NCBI RefSeq assembly: GCF_005771635.1
Contig: NZ_VBWP01000005.1
Location: forward strand, 1 to 64,000
Direction: 5' to 3'
Length of the DNA: 64,000 nucleotides
Source of the DNA: Culicoidibacter larvae
Lineage (GTDB): Bacteria > Bacillota_I > Bacilli_A > Culicoidibacterales > Culicoidibacteraceae
Each line of letters opens with the position of its first letter. The stretch's first letter is position 1. The notes under the pieces are model-generated. The model was not told the origin of the DNA, ran no database searches, and saw nothing but the letters and a program-made list of their open reading frames with translations. This document shows, piece after piece, positions 55,293 through 64,000 of this stretch. Both the position numbers and the translations under genes were made by a program.

Positions 55293-57005
55293 CTATTTCA
55301 AAGCATTATTAACAAGTTCAACAACTTCTTCAGCTGTTCCCATTTGTAAAGCTTGCTCAGCAACTTTTTCCATTTCAGCTTTTGACAAACGTGACATTAA
55401 TTCACGTGCCGGTAAAATTGATGATGCACTCATTGAGAACTCATCCAAACCTAATCCAACTAAAAGTGGAATTGCGGTTAAGTCACCAGCCATCTCGCCA
55501 CACATTCCAGTCCATTTACCTTCTGCATGACTAGCGTCAATAATACCTTTTACAACTCGCAAGATTGATGGGTTATATGGTTGATATAAATATGAAACCT
55601 TTTGATTCATACGGTCTGCAGCCATTGTATAACCAATCAAGTCATTGGTTCCGATTGAGAAGAAGTCAGCTTCTTTCGCAAACTGATCAGCAAGAATTGC
55701 TGATGCAGGTACTTCCATCATCATCCCAACTTCGATATCCTCACTTACTGCAATACCCTCAGCGAGCAACGCCGCCTTTTGTTCAAGCAACATTTCTTTT
55801 GCTGCACGAAACTCTGGTAAAATAGTAACCATTGGGAACATAATTTTGAGATTTCCGTGTACAGAAGCACGCAATAACGCACGTAATTGTGTATTAAAAA
55901 TATCTTTGAAATCACCGATACACATACGTAACGCACGGTATCCTAAAAATGGATTTTCTTCATGTGGCAATGGTAAGTATGGCAATTTTTTGTCGCCGCC
56001 GATATCTAATGTACGAACAACAACTGGTTTTCCGGCCATTCCTTCCAATACCGCTTTGTAAGCTTGATATTGTTCTTCTTCACTTGGCGCTACACTCGCA
56101 TCCATGTATAAGAATTCAGTACGGTATAATCCTACACCTTCACCACCGTTATTGATAATACCTTCAATATCATTTGGTGTACCAATATTTGCTACCAATT
56201 CTAAATGATGACCATCAGCCGTAACCGTTGGTTGATCTTTAAATTTCGCTAACATTGCTTTTAATTCATTGAAAGCAATTGCCGCTTTTTGATATTCTTT
56301 TACTTCATCATCGCTAGGTTCAACGATAACCTCACCGGTTTCACCGTTCATAACCACAACTTGACCGGCTTCAACTGATTCAAGAATATTTTTTAGTCCT
56401 ACTGTTGCCGGAATCTCCAATGAACGCGCCATAATAGCTGAATGCGATGTACGCCCGCCAATATTAGTAGCGAATCCTTTTACAAATTTTTTATTCAATT
56501 GCGCAGTATCAGATGGCGTTAAATCATCTGCAACAATTACAACTTCCTGATCAATTAAAGTTAAATCAGGAATTGTTTTTCCTAATAAATGCGCTAATAC
56601 ACGACTAGATACATCTTTAATATCTGCCGCACGCTCACGCATATACTCATTATCCATACCCTCAAACATAGTGATAAACATAGTCGCAACTTCTTTAAGT
56701 GCAAAATCCGAATTTACTTTTTCGTTTCGCACTTTAGCGCGAACCGCATCCATAAACTCAGGGTCAGCAAGCATCAACAAATGCGCATTGAACACATCTG
56801 CTTTTTCCTTACCCATTTTTGCCATCGCATTATCGCGAATTCGTTCCAATTCACCTTGTGATTTGTCAATCGCTGAATCAAAGCGGGCAATCTCTGCATC
56901 TACATCTGTAATATCTTTTTTGACTGGTGCTAATACCGGATGTTCCAATTTATAAATATGGGCAATCGCAATCCCGTTAGAAGCGCCTATTCCGTTGAAT
57001 TTCAT
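55293..57005 (-). CDS. ptsI: PTS enzyme I
   Basis: Enzyme I takes phosphate from phosphoenolpyruvate and passes it to HPr. The 570-residue protein has the N-terminal HPr-binding and phospho-His domain with [13 protein letters not shown] (active His), and the C-terminal PEP-binding barrel with [28 protein letters not shown] and the catalytic Cys in [11 protein letters not shown]. The ATG follows AGGAGG. Although ptsH is upstream on the same strand, 270 bases with a terminator and a structured element separate the two, unlike the usual tight ptsHI pair. Confidence 0.97.
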   Translation of the reverse strand: MKFNGIGASNGIAIAHIYKLEHPVLAPVKKDITDVDAEIARFDSAIDKSQGELERIRDNAMAKMGKEKADVFNAHLLMLADPEFMDAVRAKVRNEKVNSDFALKEVATMFITMFEGMDNEYMRERAADIKDVSSRVLAHLLGKTIPDLTLIDQEVVIVADDLTPSDTAQLNKKFVKGFATNIGGRTSHSAIMARSLEIPATVGLKNILESVEAGQVVVMNGETGEVIVEPSDDEVKEYQKAAIAFNELKAMLAKFKDQPTVTADGHHLELVANIGTPNDIEGIINNGGEGVGLYRTEFLYMDASVAPSEEEQYQAYKAVLEGMAGKPVVVRTLDIGGDKKLPYLPLPHEENPFLGYRALRMCIGDFKDIFNTQLRALLRASVHGNLKIMFPMVTILPEFRAAKEMLLEQKAALLAEGIAVSEDIEVGMMMEVPASAILADQFAKEADFFSIGTNDLIGYTMAADRMNQKVSYLYQPYNPSILRVVKGIIDASHAEGKWTGMCGEMAGDLTAIPLLVGLGLDEFSMSASSILPARELMSRLSKAEMEKVAEQALQMGTAEEVVELVNNALK

Positions 57006-57048
57006 CTAAATAACCTCCTGTAATTATAATATTGATGAAAGCTAGTTT

Positions 57049-57224
57049 AAGACTGATTGAAAACGCTTGAAATTATAGGAAATCGGAAAAATTGGGAGGG
57101 CGCGTATCTTGATATACGCACCCCAAGAGTACTTGCCCACAACAGGTTATAAAGCCTGTTGTCGCAGCGTAACCGAGCATTTTTTTCGATTTTCATAGAA
57201 TTGCGGGCGTTTCTCATCGGTCTT
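57049..57224 (-). ncRNA. structured RNA element in the ptsH-ptsI gap (copy 2)
   Basis: This 176-base element is homologous to 52448-52595. Its basal helix is AAGACCGAT / ATCAGTCTT (8 of 9 pairs), then the same GA/CA internal loop and GAAACG / CGTTTT. The middle helix joins 57178-57194 with 57078-57094 (14 of 17 pairs). The apical hairpin is GCGTAT / ATACGC with loop ATCAAG. Relative to copy 1 it has an extra arm with a perfect 8-bp hairpin (57139-57146 with 57155-57162). It lies after the ptsH terminator and ends 43 bases before ptsI. Confidence 0.6.
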
Positions 57225-57230
57225 TATTCT

Positions 57231-57266
57231 GATAATAAAAAGAGCCTGAACAATGCTTCAAGCTCT
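57231..57266 (-). terminator. ptsH terminator
   Basis: AGAGCTTGAA / TTCAGGCTCT (one G-U pair, loop of 6) followed by TTTTTATT on the minus strand, 10 bases after the ptsH stop. Confidence 0.85.
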
Positions 57267-57275
57267 AAGTTTCAA

Positions 57276-57542
57276 TTACTCAGCTACGCCTTCTTTTTTC
57301 ATAACTGCAACAATTTCATCAAGAGCAGTTGCTGCATCATCACCTTCAGCAATGATTTTCACTTCAGCTCCACTTGGAACCGCAAGTGACATAACACCCA
57401 TGATTGATTTTAAATTTACTTGGTTTCCGTTATATTCTAACTTCAAATCTGAAGTAAATCCTCCTGCTGCATTTACAAGAACTGTTGCCGGACGTGCATG
57501 AATACCACTTGGGTCCACAACTTTAACTACTAAGTCTGCCAT
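57276..57542 (-). CDS. ptsH: HPr, phosphocarrier protein of the PTS
   Basis: HPr carries phosphate from Enzyme I to the EIIA domains. The 88-residue protein has the active His in GIHARPA and the regulatory serine in [10 protein letters not shown], the site of HPr kinase in Firmicutes, so it can also serve in catabolite repression. The ATG follows AAGGAGAG. A promoter lies at 57582-57610 and a terminator directly after the gene, so HPr can be made in excess of Enzyme I. Confidence 0.97.
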   Translation of the reverse strand: MADLVVKVVDPSGIHARPATVLVNAAGGFTSDLKLEYNGNQVNLKSIMGVMSLAVPSGAEVKIIAEGDDAATALDEIVAVMKKEGVAE

Positions 57543-57581
57543 GTTTATCTCTCCTTATATTTGTGTTTATATACAATCTAT

Positions 57582-57610
57582 ATTGTAACTGATTATCGCT
57601 TTCAAATCAA
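57582..57610 (-). promoter_or_regulatory. ptsH promoter
   Basis: On the minus strand TTGATT (57605-57610), 17 bases and TACAAT (57582-57587). The spacer holds TGAAAGCGATAATCA (57590-57604), which is one base longer than the CcpA cre consensus, so catabolite control is possible but unproven. Confidence 0.6.
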
Positions 57611-57672
57611 TGATTTTTATCAGAAATCCACAACTTTGTAAACCCATTCATGCTAATAGTATTTTAAGGGTG

Positions 57673-57703
57673 AAAAACCCGTGCCGCAAGGGCACGGGTT
57701 TTT
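57673..57703 (-). terminator. terminator of the EIIBC-RpiR operon
   Basis: AAAAACCCGTGCC / GGCACGGGTTTTT with a 5-base loop, just after the regulator's stop. Confidence 0.92.
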
Positions 57704-58510
57704 CTATTTTTCCTCATAAGGATTATAAAACAAACAGTAATATCGTTTGGAAAGAATTTCAACAATCTGCACCATGATAAAGCGCCCTACATCATATCCT
57801 TTTGCTTCGCCAACGGTAATAATGTGGTCAGCCTTCAATGACAACTTCGTATCCGGGTTTTGGGTAATAACAACCAGTGTCGCCCCGCTTTTATAAATTG
57901 CCCGGGTCATTGCCGGAGAAATCAGACTGATATTTCCTTCATTGGTAAAAACGACAGCAACGCTATCTTCATCAAGATTTTCAGCACACTTCAATTGTTC
58001 CTGAGTATCATTATATGCCATCGTAATTTTATTCAGATACATCAAGTTCATTTGCATTAACGAGGCTGCATATTGAGGAAACATGATACCAAAGAAAGCA
58101 ACTTTTTGGGCATCGTGAATTTTTTTCAAAATAATATCAATTTCATCGAAGTCTAAATTATCAACTGTGTGCTGCATAATTTTAGCAACCCGCAGATTAT
58201 ATTCGGTTAAATCTTTTTTAGGATCATCCATCATTTGCATAATCTCTTTCGGTGAAATATCAAAAATAACCTGTTCAACATTTAATGAAGCTTCAAAATT
58301 TTTCTTAAACTGGTGAAAATTATCATAACCAAACATCCGGCAGAAGCGACTAATCGTTGAAGGAGAAACATGACATCTCTCAGCTAAATCATTAATACTG
58401 ATTTTTCCGATTGCCAATTGATTTTCCAGAATCGTGTACGCAACCGTATAATAAATATCTTGCTCCTTAGCATTATTGATAAAAGAAGTTAATCGACTAA
58501 TTGCGTTCAT
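57704..58510 (-). CDS. RpiR/MurR family transcriptional regulator
   Basis: This 268-residue regulator has an N-terminal helix-turn-helix of the RpiR family (ISINDLAERCHVSPSTISRFCRMFGYDNFHQFK) and a C-terminal SIS domain that binds phosphosugars (VAFFGIMFPQYAASL, VVFTNEGN, LVVITQN). It lies 15 bases after the PTS EIIBC gene and very likely controls it. The sugar is unknown. The ATG follows AGGAGG-like sequence (TAGGAGGAAAG). Confidence 0.94.
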   Translation of the reverse strand: MNAISRLTSFINNAKEQDIYYTVAYTILENQLAIGKISINDLAERCHVSPSTISRFCRMFGYDNFHQFKKNFEASLNVEQVIFDISPKEIMQMMDDPKKDLTEYNLRVAKIMQHTVDNLDFDEIDIILKKIHDAQKVAFFGIMFPQYAASLMQMNLMYLNKITMAYNDTQEQLKCAENLDEDSVAVVFTNEGNISLISPAMTRAIYKSGATLVVITQNPDTKLSLKADHIITVGEAKGYDVGRFIMVQIVEILSKRYYCLFYNPYEEK

Positions 58511-58525
58511 GGCTTTCCTCCTACC

Positions 58526-60058
58526 CTAGTATTGTTGATATTCAGCTAATTTTGCCTCAAAACGTTGTAAGTACTCGCGCGTTAAAGCACCAAAGATAAT
58601 TTGAATTTGTCCTTGTACTTCAAATACACCGGCTGCGCCTTGCTTTTTAATTAACTGTTGATCAACAAGATCAATATTGTGCACATCAACATGCAAACGA
58701 TATACTGATGCGGCAACTTTTTTAATATTTTCATATCCGCCTAAAGCACGAATAATAACATCAATCCGCTCCTCTTGTGAAGCCATTGAATGTTGATGTA
58801 TTGAGTTACTTTCAGACAACAAGATTAATTCTTCTTTCTCGCGACCAAATGATTTCAACTTGAACACATTGATAAGCGCTGTGAAAGAGAAGTAATAAAC
58901 CCCAAAGTAAATGAAACCAATGATGATTAATAACCAAGCACCGGTTTTTCCGGCTCCGGGAATAATCCCATACATAATGAACTCAATAATACCGCCACCA
59001 TATGTTGCTCCGATAAAAATATTGCTCATCTGCAAAATGACGTAAAGCACACCTGATAAAAGTGCATGCAACACATACAAAATCGGCGAAGTAAACAGGA
59101 TAATAATCTCCAAAGGCAGCGTAAATCCGGTAACAATCGAAATCAATGAGAACGACAATACAATTGCGGCAACCGTCTTACGGTGCTCAATCATCGATGT
59201 TCGCACCAACGCCAGTGCCATACCCGGTATCGCAAAAATAGCCAGCACGTAGCTACCGGTAGAAATCGTCCCGGCAGTAAATGGCATTCCCGTAGAAAGC
59301 TGTGCCATCCAAATCTGTAAATCACCGGCAACCTGCTGCCCGGTCGGCGAATTCCAAACCCCACCAATCTGCGTATACTCCATCAACGAAGTGAGGGTTG
59401 TAGAAAGTCCGAGCGGCTCCAAAATAATACGTGCAAATCCATAGAAGAAATAAGTTACTAACTGGCCCACTAGAGTAGGCAGCAATTGTAAAAACTTAGA
59501 AATTGCTACAAAAGCAAACGGCCAAATAATACTCAAAATAACCGCAACCACAATATCAATAAACAAACTGTAAATTAAAATCTTGCCCTCAGTCCCAAAC
59601 AAGGTTGCATTATTAACATTCTGCTTATTCTCAACATTATTAGCAATCAGCGCGCTAATAAACCCTAATGCTGCTCCGGCAAATAAATCAAACGGTACTA
59701 ATGTCATCGGAATCTGCTGCGTCAAAATATTATAGGCGTCACCACCAATAAGCGGTGCTAATGTCGGCGTAATTGCACTCAACATCAAATAACCCATAAC
59801 CGCACTAATCGCTGCCACTGAACGCTTAGATAAACCAATGGCAATCGCAATCGCAAAGAAAAGCCCGATATTAGCAATAATCGCATTCCCTGAGTTAATC
59901 AATAAGTTCGCCAACCACGGTACCTGCTGCACAAAAAAATCAGTGCCAATCAGTGCCGGCTGCTTCAAAAAGTTCCCAATTACTGTCAATAAAATCGCCA
60001 CTGGAAATATCGCCAGCGGAATTAATAATGACGTTTTAACTAAGCGAAATATTTTCAT
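58526..60058 (-). CDS. PTS EIIBC of the glucose/maltose/GlcNAc family with a cysteine-less IIB domain
   Basis: This 510-residue protein has a IIC membrane domain (about 1-400) with some ten helices and the family's VPFDLFAGAALGF and PGMALAL segments, and a C-terminal IIB domain (about 425-505) with ALGGYENIKKVAASVYRLHVDV and KKQGAAGVFEV...IFGA. In active IIB domains the residue before the RLRV-like strand is a Cys that carries the phosphate (DACITRLRV); here it is Ser (AASVYRLHV). No IIA domain is fused or encoded nearby. Uptake may need another IIB in trans, or the protein may act as a sensor or facilitator. It is cotranscribed with the RpiR regulator. Confidence 0.92.
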   Translation of the reverse strand: MKIFRLVKTSLLIPLAIFPVAILLTVIGNFLKQPALIGTDFFVQQVPWLANLLINSGNAIIANIGLFFAIAIAIGLSKRSVAAISAVMGYLMLSAITPTLAPLIGGDAYNILTQQIPMTLVPFDLFAGAALGFISALIANNVENKQNVNNATLFGTEGKILIYSLFIDIVVAVILSIIWPFAFVAISKFLQLLPTLVGQLVTYFFYGFARIILEPLGLSTTLTSLMEYTQIGGVWNSPTGQQVAGDLQIWMAQLSTGMPFTAGTISTGSYVLAIFAIPGMALALVRTSMIEHRKTVAAIVLSFSLISIVTGFTLPLEIIILFTSPILYVLHALLSGVLYVILQMSNIFIGATYGGGIIEFIMYGIIPGAGKTGAWLLIIIGFIYFGVYYFSFTALINVFKLKSFGREKEELILLSESNSIHQHSMASQEERIDVIIRALGGYENIKKVAASVYRLHVDVHNIDLVDQQLIKKQGAAGVFEVQGQIQIIFGALTREYLQRFEAKLAEYQQY

Positions 60059-60105
60059 AGATTTAGAATCTCCTTACATATGTTTCACCAAAAATATACT
60101 CCCTT

Positions 60106-60134
60106 ATTGTATCGTATTTAGGGAAAAAATACAA
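60106..60134 (-). promoter_or_regulatory. promoter of the EIIBC-RpiR operon
   Basis: TTGTAT (60129-60134), 17 bases and TACAAT (60106-60111) on the minus strand, about 48 bases before the start. Confidence 0.65.
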
Positions 60135-60160
60135 ATAAACATCTGACCTGCAACATCAGA

Positions 60161-60190
60161 AAAAGCGAAGGCTGCTCAGCCTTCGCTTTT
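60161..60190 (-). terminator. terminator of the second 2-oxoacid oxidoreductase operon
   Basis: A 13-bp perfect stem (AAAAGCGAAGGCT / AGCCTTCGCTTTT, loop of 4) after the stop at 60204. Confidence 0.92.
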
Positions 60191-60203
60191 CTTAATTTTT
60201 ATC

Positions 60204-62474
60204 CTATAAATCAGGGTGCTCATGTTTCGCTTGCAGTTTCCGGAAACGACGATCTACCTCGCTTCGTAAACTTTCAAGTAACTCATGATTTTCCGGTTTC
60301 AATAAATGTTTGGTTTTGCCCATATAGCCTAACCACTCTTCGATTGGAATACGTTTTTCACCTTTTGGATCATAAGTAATAGTTGTTACGCCATTCTCTA
60401 CCTCATATAATGGGAAGAACCCTGAATCAACTGCTGCTTTGATAACATTAGTACCATCATGGTCAGCTGATTTCCAGTTCAATGGACAAGCGATTAAAAT
60501 CTTACCGTAAACCGGTCCGACATGTTTAGCATACCAGTGTGCTTTCGCACCCTTTTTCACTAAGTCTTGCGGTGATGATTCTGCACCAGTAAATACATAT
60601 GGCATATTACATGCAGCCATAATTTGGGCAGTATCTTTATGGTGATATTGTTTCCCTACACGCACACTACCAATATTGGTTGTACTAGTTCGGTTTCCAA
60701 GTGGTGTTGAATAAGACATTTGCGCTCCGGTATTCATATACCCTTGGTTATCATACTCAACCATAATTAACTTATGACCACGTAATGCTGCCCCAATTGC
60801 AGAACCCATACCAATATCCATACCGCCATCGCCGGTAACCATAACAAATGTTGCATCATCATCAAATTCAACTTCGCCGCGATCTTTCAATTGGAAGATT
60901 GCCTCAGCTACACCCGATAATGTTGCAGCTCCTGATTGGAACAAGTTGTGAATATAATGTTGTTGATGCGCACTATAAGGATATCCAGCTGTAATTACAT
61001 AAGCACAACCAGTTTGGTTTACCATGATAATATCGCCTTCGATACCTTTAAAGAACAACTCAAGTCCCGGGAAAATCCCGCAACCAGGACATGCACCATG
61101 TCCGCTTGCCAAACGCTTAGGTTTAGCAGTCAGGTTACGCAATGGCGGAACCTTCACTTTTACCTTTTGCGTTTCTTCATCCCATTCGGCTGAGATTTTT
61201 CCGGTCTTGTAGCGATCCGGATCCATTGGCTCCAACTGACGATGAATCATCGCCCGTGTTTGCTCTTCGTTCCCTTTGTTCACGCCATAGTAATCAAACA
61301 ACGCAGTTGAACTTCCGGCAATCGTGTCAAAGCCAAGTTCAAATAACGCTTTAGCATCTTCGATAAAGAATTCTTTACCACCAAGACCATAAATGCGATT
61401 AATTACAGTTAAATCACTGCGACCGTAGTCGTGCAATACTGCTTTTAAGTCATGTGATATATTACCGCCTTTAGCACCAGCACTATCGGCACGGTCCATA
61501 GCAACAACAACTTTTACACCTTCAAGGGCATCTAAGATTGCTTCTGCCGGGAATGGCCGAACAATATTTGGACGAATAACTTTTACTTTTTTGCCCTCAG
61601 CTTTCAATTCATCAACAGCATCTTTAGCAATATCTCCTGATGAGTTTAAAATGAATAATGCCACATCAGCATCTTCATCGCCATATACTTCAACTAATGG
61701 ATATGAACGTCCAGAAAGTTTTTCATATTCTTTAGCAACTTCTTCAAAAACTTCCAAAGCACGGTCGTTAGCAAGTGACATTTGGTAATGATTATTAATA
61801 AAGTCATCACCTTTCATATGTGCGCCAACAGTAACCGGACCTTTTTTCATTTGACCAATATATGCGTAAGCATCATAGTCAACATCACCTACAAAATCAC
61901 GAACATCTTGCTCATCAGCAAATGTTTTAATGTTATGTTTTTGATGTGATGTAATATAGCCATCATAAGAAACGATTGCAGGCAGGCGAACATCACGGTG
62001 CTCAGCAATTTTAAGCGCCATAATATTCAAATCATAAACCGCTTGCGGATTAGCAGCAGTCACAATAATCCAACCGCTATTCAATGCAAAGTATAAATCT
62101 GAGTGATCACAGTGAATATTAAGCGGGCCGCTTACGGCACGGTTAATCAAGTTTAACACCATCGGATAACGCGTTCCTGATTGTACCGGCAACTGTTCTA
62201 ACATATACATCAATCCGTTTGCACTCGTAGCATTAAATACACGGGCACCGGTTGTTGCTGCTCCATAACAAATTCCTGCAGCACCATGTTCACCATCAGC
62301 AGCAATCAATTTTACATTATGTTTTCCGTTTGCGCCCATCATATCTAAGTATTGCGCAACTTCAGTTGATGGACTAATTGGATAATATCCCATCACATGA
62401 TAATTAATATCGGCAGCAGCAATTGCTGCCATCTCATTTCCGGACTTAAATCCGTCTACTTGTTTCTTTGCCAT
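60204..62474 (-). CDS. 2-oxoacid:ferredoxin oxidoreductase, fused alpha-beta chain
   Basis: This 756-residue chain joins the alpha part of a 2-oxoacid:ferredoxin oxidoreductase (GYYPISPSTE, DGEHGAAGICYGAATTGARVFNATSANGL) with the thiamine-diphosphate-binding beta part (GHGACPGCGIFPGLE, VTGDGGMDIGMGSAIGAALRG, EYDNQGYMNTGAQMS). With the gamma-delta protein encoded upstream it makes a complete two-subunit enzyme. The motifs do not decide between pyruvate, 2-oxoglutarate, 2-oxoisovalerate or indolepyruvate. Since the cell also has a one-chain pyruvate enzyme (16335-19880), a different substrate or condition is likely. Its ATG overlaps the stop of the upstream gene (TAATG) and follows GGAGG. Confidence 0.93.
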   Translation of the reverse strand: MAKKQVDGFKSGNEMAAIAAADINYHVMGYYPISPSTEVAQYLDMMGANGKHNVKLIAADGEHGAAGICYGAATTGARVFNATSANGLMYMLEQLPVQSGTRYPMVLNLINRAVSGPLNIHCDHSDLYFALNSGWIIVTAANPQAVYDLNIMALKIAEHRDVRLPAIVSYDGYITSHQKHNIKTFADEQDVRDFVGDVDYDAYAYIGQMKKGPVTVGAHMKGDDFINNHYQMSLANDRALEVFEEVAKEYEKLSGRSYPLVEVYGDEDADVALFILNSSGDIAKDAVDELKAEGKKVKVIRPNIVRPFPAEAILDALEGVKVVVAMDRADSAGAKGGNISHDLKAVLHDYGRSDLTVINRIYGLGGKEFFIEDAKALFELGFDTIAGSSTALFDYYGVNKGNEEQTRAMIHRQLEPMDPDRYKTGKISAEWDEETQKVKVKVPPLRNLTAKPKRLASGHGACPGCGIFPGLELFFKGIEGDIIMVNQTGCAYVITAGYPYSAHQQHYIHNLFQSGAATLSGVAEAIFQLKDRGEVEFDDDATFVMVTGDGGMDIGMGSAIGAALRGHKLIMVEYDNQGYMNTGAQMSYSTPLGNRTSTTNIGSVRVGKQYHHKDTAQIMAACNMPYVFTGAESSPQDLVKKGAKAHWYAKHVGPVYGKILIACPLNWKSADHDGTNVIKAAVDSGFFPLYEVENGVTTITYDPKGEKRIPIEEWLGYMGKTKHLLKPENHELLESLRSEVDRRFRKLQAKHEHPDL

Positions 62475-63466
62475 TATTTTTTACCTCCTAAATAAGGAAA
62501 GCTCTTTTCAAAACGATGCGCCTCAGCATATCCTTGCGTTTCAACCATATCAACAAGTGCACTGGTAGGACATACCTGAACACATTTCAAGCAACCTTTG
62601 CAGTAATTATAATCAATACCTTTAAGGAACATTGCTTCACGTCCGCGCGCATCCGTTCCTTCTTCCCAGACAAAACAATAATCAGGACAAACATTATCAC
62701 AGTTTGAACAATGAATACATTTTGATTCAATCCACTCAGGTAAATATCCTTCACGAGAAGCACTTAAATTCTTTTTAAAACTATTAGCACCTTCAATAAC
62801 ACCACCAAGCAACTGAGTCTCGTAACCAAATGGTGTCTCAATTGTTTGACGTGATTGTGTCGTTGAAACTTCAAACTCAGCAATTTGAGCTTGGCTCATA
62901 CCATCTTTGAAAGTATCAATATTCGGTCCAACTAAATGTGGATACTTATAGCCAAACATCTTCTCAATTGATTTTTCAATATACTCAGGATTTAAAAACT
63001 CAAGCACTTTAAAAATCGCACCTAAAACCGCAGTATTAGACTTAGTTTTATATCCCATCGCAATACTAATTCCGTCAACAGTAACAATTGTTTTCACATC
63101 AGGATTAAACTCATCTTTAATCTGTTGCGGTGTTTTTGGCGTATTAACAATTAAAATCCCTTCCGGATCTAAACCGTTCGTTACTGGTTGGGTCATGAAT
63201 AACTGCTCATGAAAAACCACAACAACTTGCGGAAACTCAACTGGTGAGTAATTTCTGATTGTCATTGTGTTACTAGCAAAACGAATAAATGTTTTAACCG
63301 GCGCTCCTTTTTTCTCAGAACCATAATCAGCAAAACAAATCGCATGCAATGCTGAGCCGCTTACTCCGACTTCAGCAAGCATTTGTCCGGCAGAGTATGC
63401 TCCTTGACCACCAATAGACTCTAAACGAATCTCAAAGAACCCTTGTTCATTTGGTATAAACTGCAT
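62474..63466 (-). CDS. 2-oxoacid:ferredoxin oxidoreductase, fused gamma-delta chain
   Basis: This 330-residue protein has an N-terminal gamma domain (about 1-190; IRLESIGGQGAYSAGQMLAE at its start), a linker, and a C-terminal delta-type ferredoxin domain with two [4Fe-4S] motifs (CIHCSNCDNVCPD and CKGCLKCVQVCP). It accepts electrons from the thiamine site of the alpha-beta partner and passes them to ferredoxin. It is the first gene of the pair; the ATG follows GAGGTGAAA. The 200-base gap to the pseudouridine synthase gene holds that gene's terminator and an AT-rich stretch with a TATAAT near 63520. Confidence 0.93.
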   Translation of the reverse strand: MQFIPNEQGFFEIRLESIGGQGAYSAGQMLAEVGVSGSALHAICFADYGSEKKGAPVKTFIRFASNTMTIRNYSPVEFPQVVVVFHEQLFMTQPVTNGLDPEGILIVNTPKTPQQIKDEFNPDVKTIVTVDGISIAMGYKTKSNTAVLGAIFKVLEFLNPEYIEKSIEKMFGYKYPHLVGPNIDTFKDGMSQAQIAEFEVSTTQSRQTIETPFGYETQLLGGVIEGANSFKKNLSASREGYLPEWIESKCIHCSNCDNVCPDYCFVWEEGTDARGREAMFLKGIDYNYCKGCLKCVQVCPTSALVDMVETQGYAEAHRFEKSFPYLGGKK

Positions 63467-63645
63467 ATATTTTCACCTCAAAATTTCTATAAAAGCTTTT
63501 TAAACAAAGCATTACCCCACCATTATACACCACTTTTTTGGGAATAACTACCAAAAAGATAATTAATGTGAATTAGTTAAAAAAAGTACTATTTATCCTT
63601 TGTTTTATTTGGTTTTTCACATATAAAACTGTGTGAGAAAAGCGA

Positions 63646-63675
63646 AAAAAACCGGTAATATCGCACCAGTTTTTT
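63646..63675 (-). terminator. terminator of the pseudouridine synthase gene
   Basis: AAAAAACTGGT pairs with ACCGGTTTTTT (10 of 11 pairs, loop of 8) and has a U-run on the minus strand. Confidence 0.8.
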
Positions 63676-64000
63676 AATCATTATTATAGAGTTTTGCACG
63701 CAAAACATCAGCAAACTTTTGTGGATATTTTGCAGTAATGATAATCTCCTCATGACTATAAGGATGAACAAACCGCAGCTCACCAGCGTGCAGCATTTGG
63801 GCGTCATCATCAAATATTGATTCACCGCCATACAAAGTATCTCCAAGCAATGGGCAATCAATACTTGCCATATGAACCCGAATCTGATGCGTTCTGCCAG
63901 TATCCAAGTCCAACTTAACCAAACTATACTGCCCATTGGTCTTGACCACTTCCACATGAGTTCTGGCAAACTTTCCATCCTCATGAACTTCCCGCTTAAT
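63674..64000 (-). CDS. RluA/RluD family pseudouridine synthase, C-terminal part
   Basis: The visible C-terminal part (108 codons, open at the right edge) belongs to the RluA family, which converts uridines in rRNA or tRNA to pseudouridine. It has the conserved DTGRTHQIRVHMA, PLLGDTLYGG and LHAGELRFVHP segments. The catalytic Asp motif (GRLD) and any S4 domain lie beyond the edge. A GTG at 63955 is internal, because the frame and the family similarity (REVHEDGKFARTHVEVV) continue to the border. Confidence 0.93.
   Translation of the reverse strand: MKREVHEDGKFARTHVEVVKTNGQYSLVKLDLDTGRTHQIRVHMASIDCPLLGDTLYGGESIFDDDAQMLHAGELRFVHPYSHEEIIITAKYPQKFADVLRAKLYNND

Noticed and set aside
57001-57048. 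TATAAT directly before the ptsI ribosome binding site as a promoter
   Set aside because: Transcription would start within the Shine-Dalgarno sequence, and the matching -35 (CTTAAA) is poor.

Overview
The window reads as the chromosome of a low-GC, Gram-positive fermentative anaerobe (Bacillota). Supporting signs are an LPXTG sorting signal, a SAM-I (S-box) leader, PyrR attenuators, HPr/EI of the PTS, a BlaI/M56 pair, strong AGGAGG ribosome binding sites and many U-tailed hairpin terminators. No respiratory chain, rRNA, tRNA, prophage, insertion sequence or CRISPR array is visible. A placement near Erysipelotrichia, Turicibacter or Culicoidibacter is only a guess. Most genes lie on the minus strand.

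1-4.1 kb: a lipoprotein, then hydG-hydF, two of the three maturases for the [FeFe]-hydrogenase H-cluster. 4.1-14.9 kb: one 10.7-kb gene for a 3570-residue cell-wall protein with RCC1-like repeats, about 36 Ig-like modules and an LPSTG anchor. 15-24.2 kb: electron metabolism, with a 2[4Fe-4S] ferredoxin, a 1181-residue pyruvate:ferredoxin oxidoreductase and a hydCBA electron-bifurcating-type [FeFe] hydrogenase. 24.6-28.7 kb: a DUF4261 gene and a pyruvate formate-lyase locus in which the glycyl-radical domain is a separate gene, followed by the activase. 28.9-36.5 kb: a leucine-rich-repeat protein, rpsT, a LUD protein, DegV, PlsC, a DUF1461 protein and a BlaI-M56 sensor pair with its own operator. 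36.7-38.6 kb: metNI under a SAM riboswitch. 39-47 kb: small accessory genes, a heterodimeric ABC exporter, an aminoglycoside adenylyltransferase-like protein and a TauE/SafE permease. 47.2-53.3 kb: the de novo pyrimidine operon pyrR-B-C-K-D-F-E with two PyrR attenuators. 53.3-64 kb: a methionine sulfoxide reductase, a catalytically degraded metallophosphoesterase, ptsH and ptsI, a PTS EIIBC without its IIB cysteine plus an RpiR regulator, a second 2-oxoacid:ferredoxin oxidoreductase, and a pseudouridine synthase cut by the right edge.

The central theme is pyruvate: two ferredoxin-reducing 2-oxoacid oxidoreductases and a formate-lyase compete for it. Reduced ferredoxin can be discharged with NADH as H2 by HydABC, and the maturases are encoded nearby. 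The most unusual observations are the two-gene pyruvate formate-lyase, a pair of homologous structured RNA elements (pyrR-pyrB and ptsH-ptsI gaps) whose helices co-vary, an unassigned structured leader before a DUF308 gene, and several enzyme-like proteins that lack catalytic residues.
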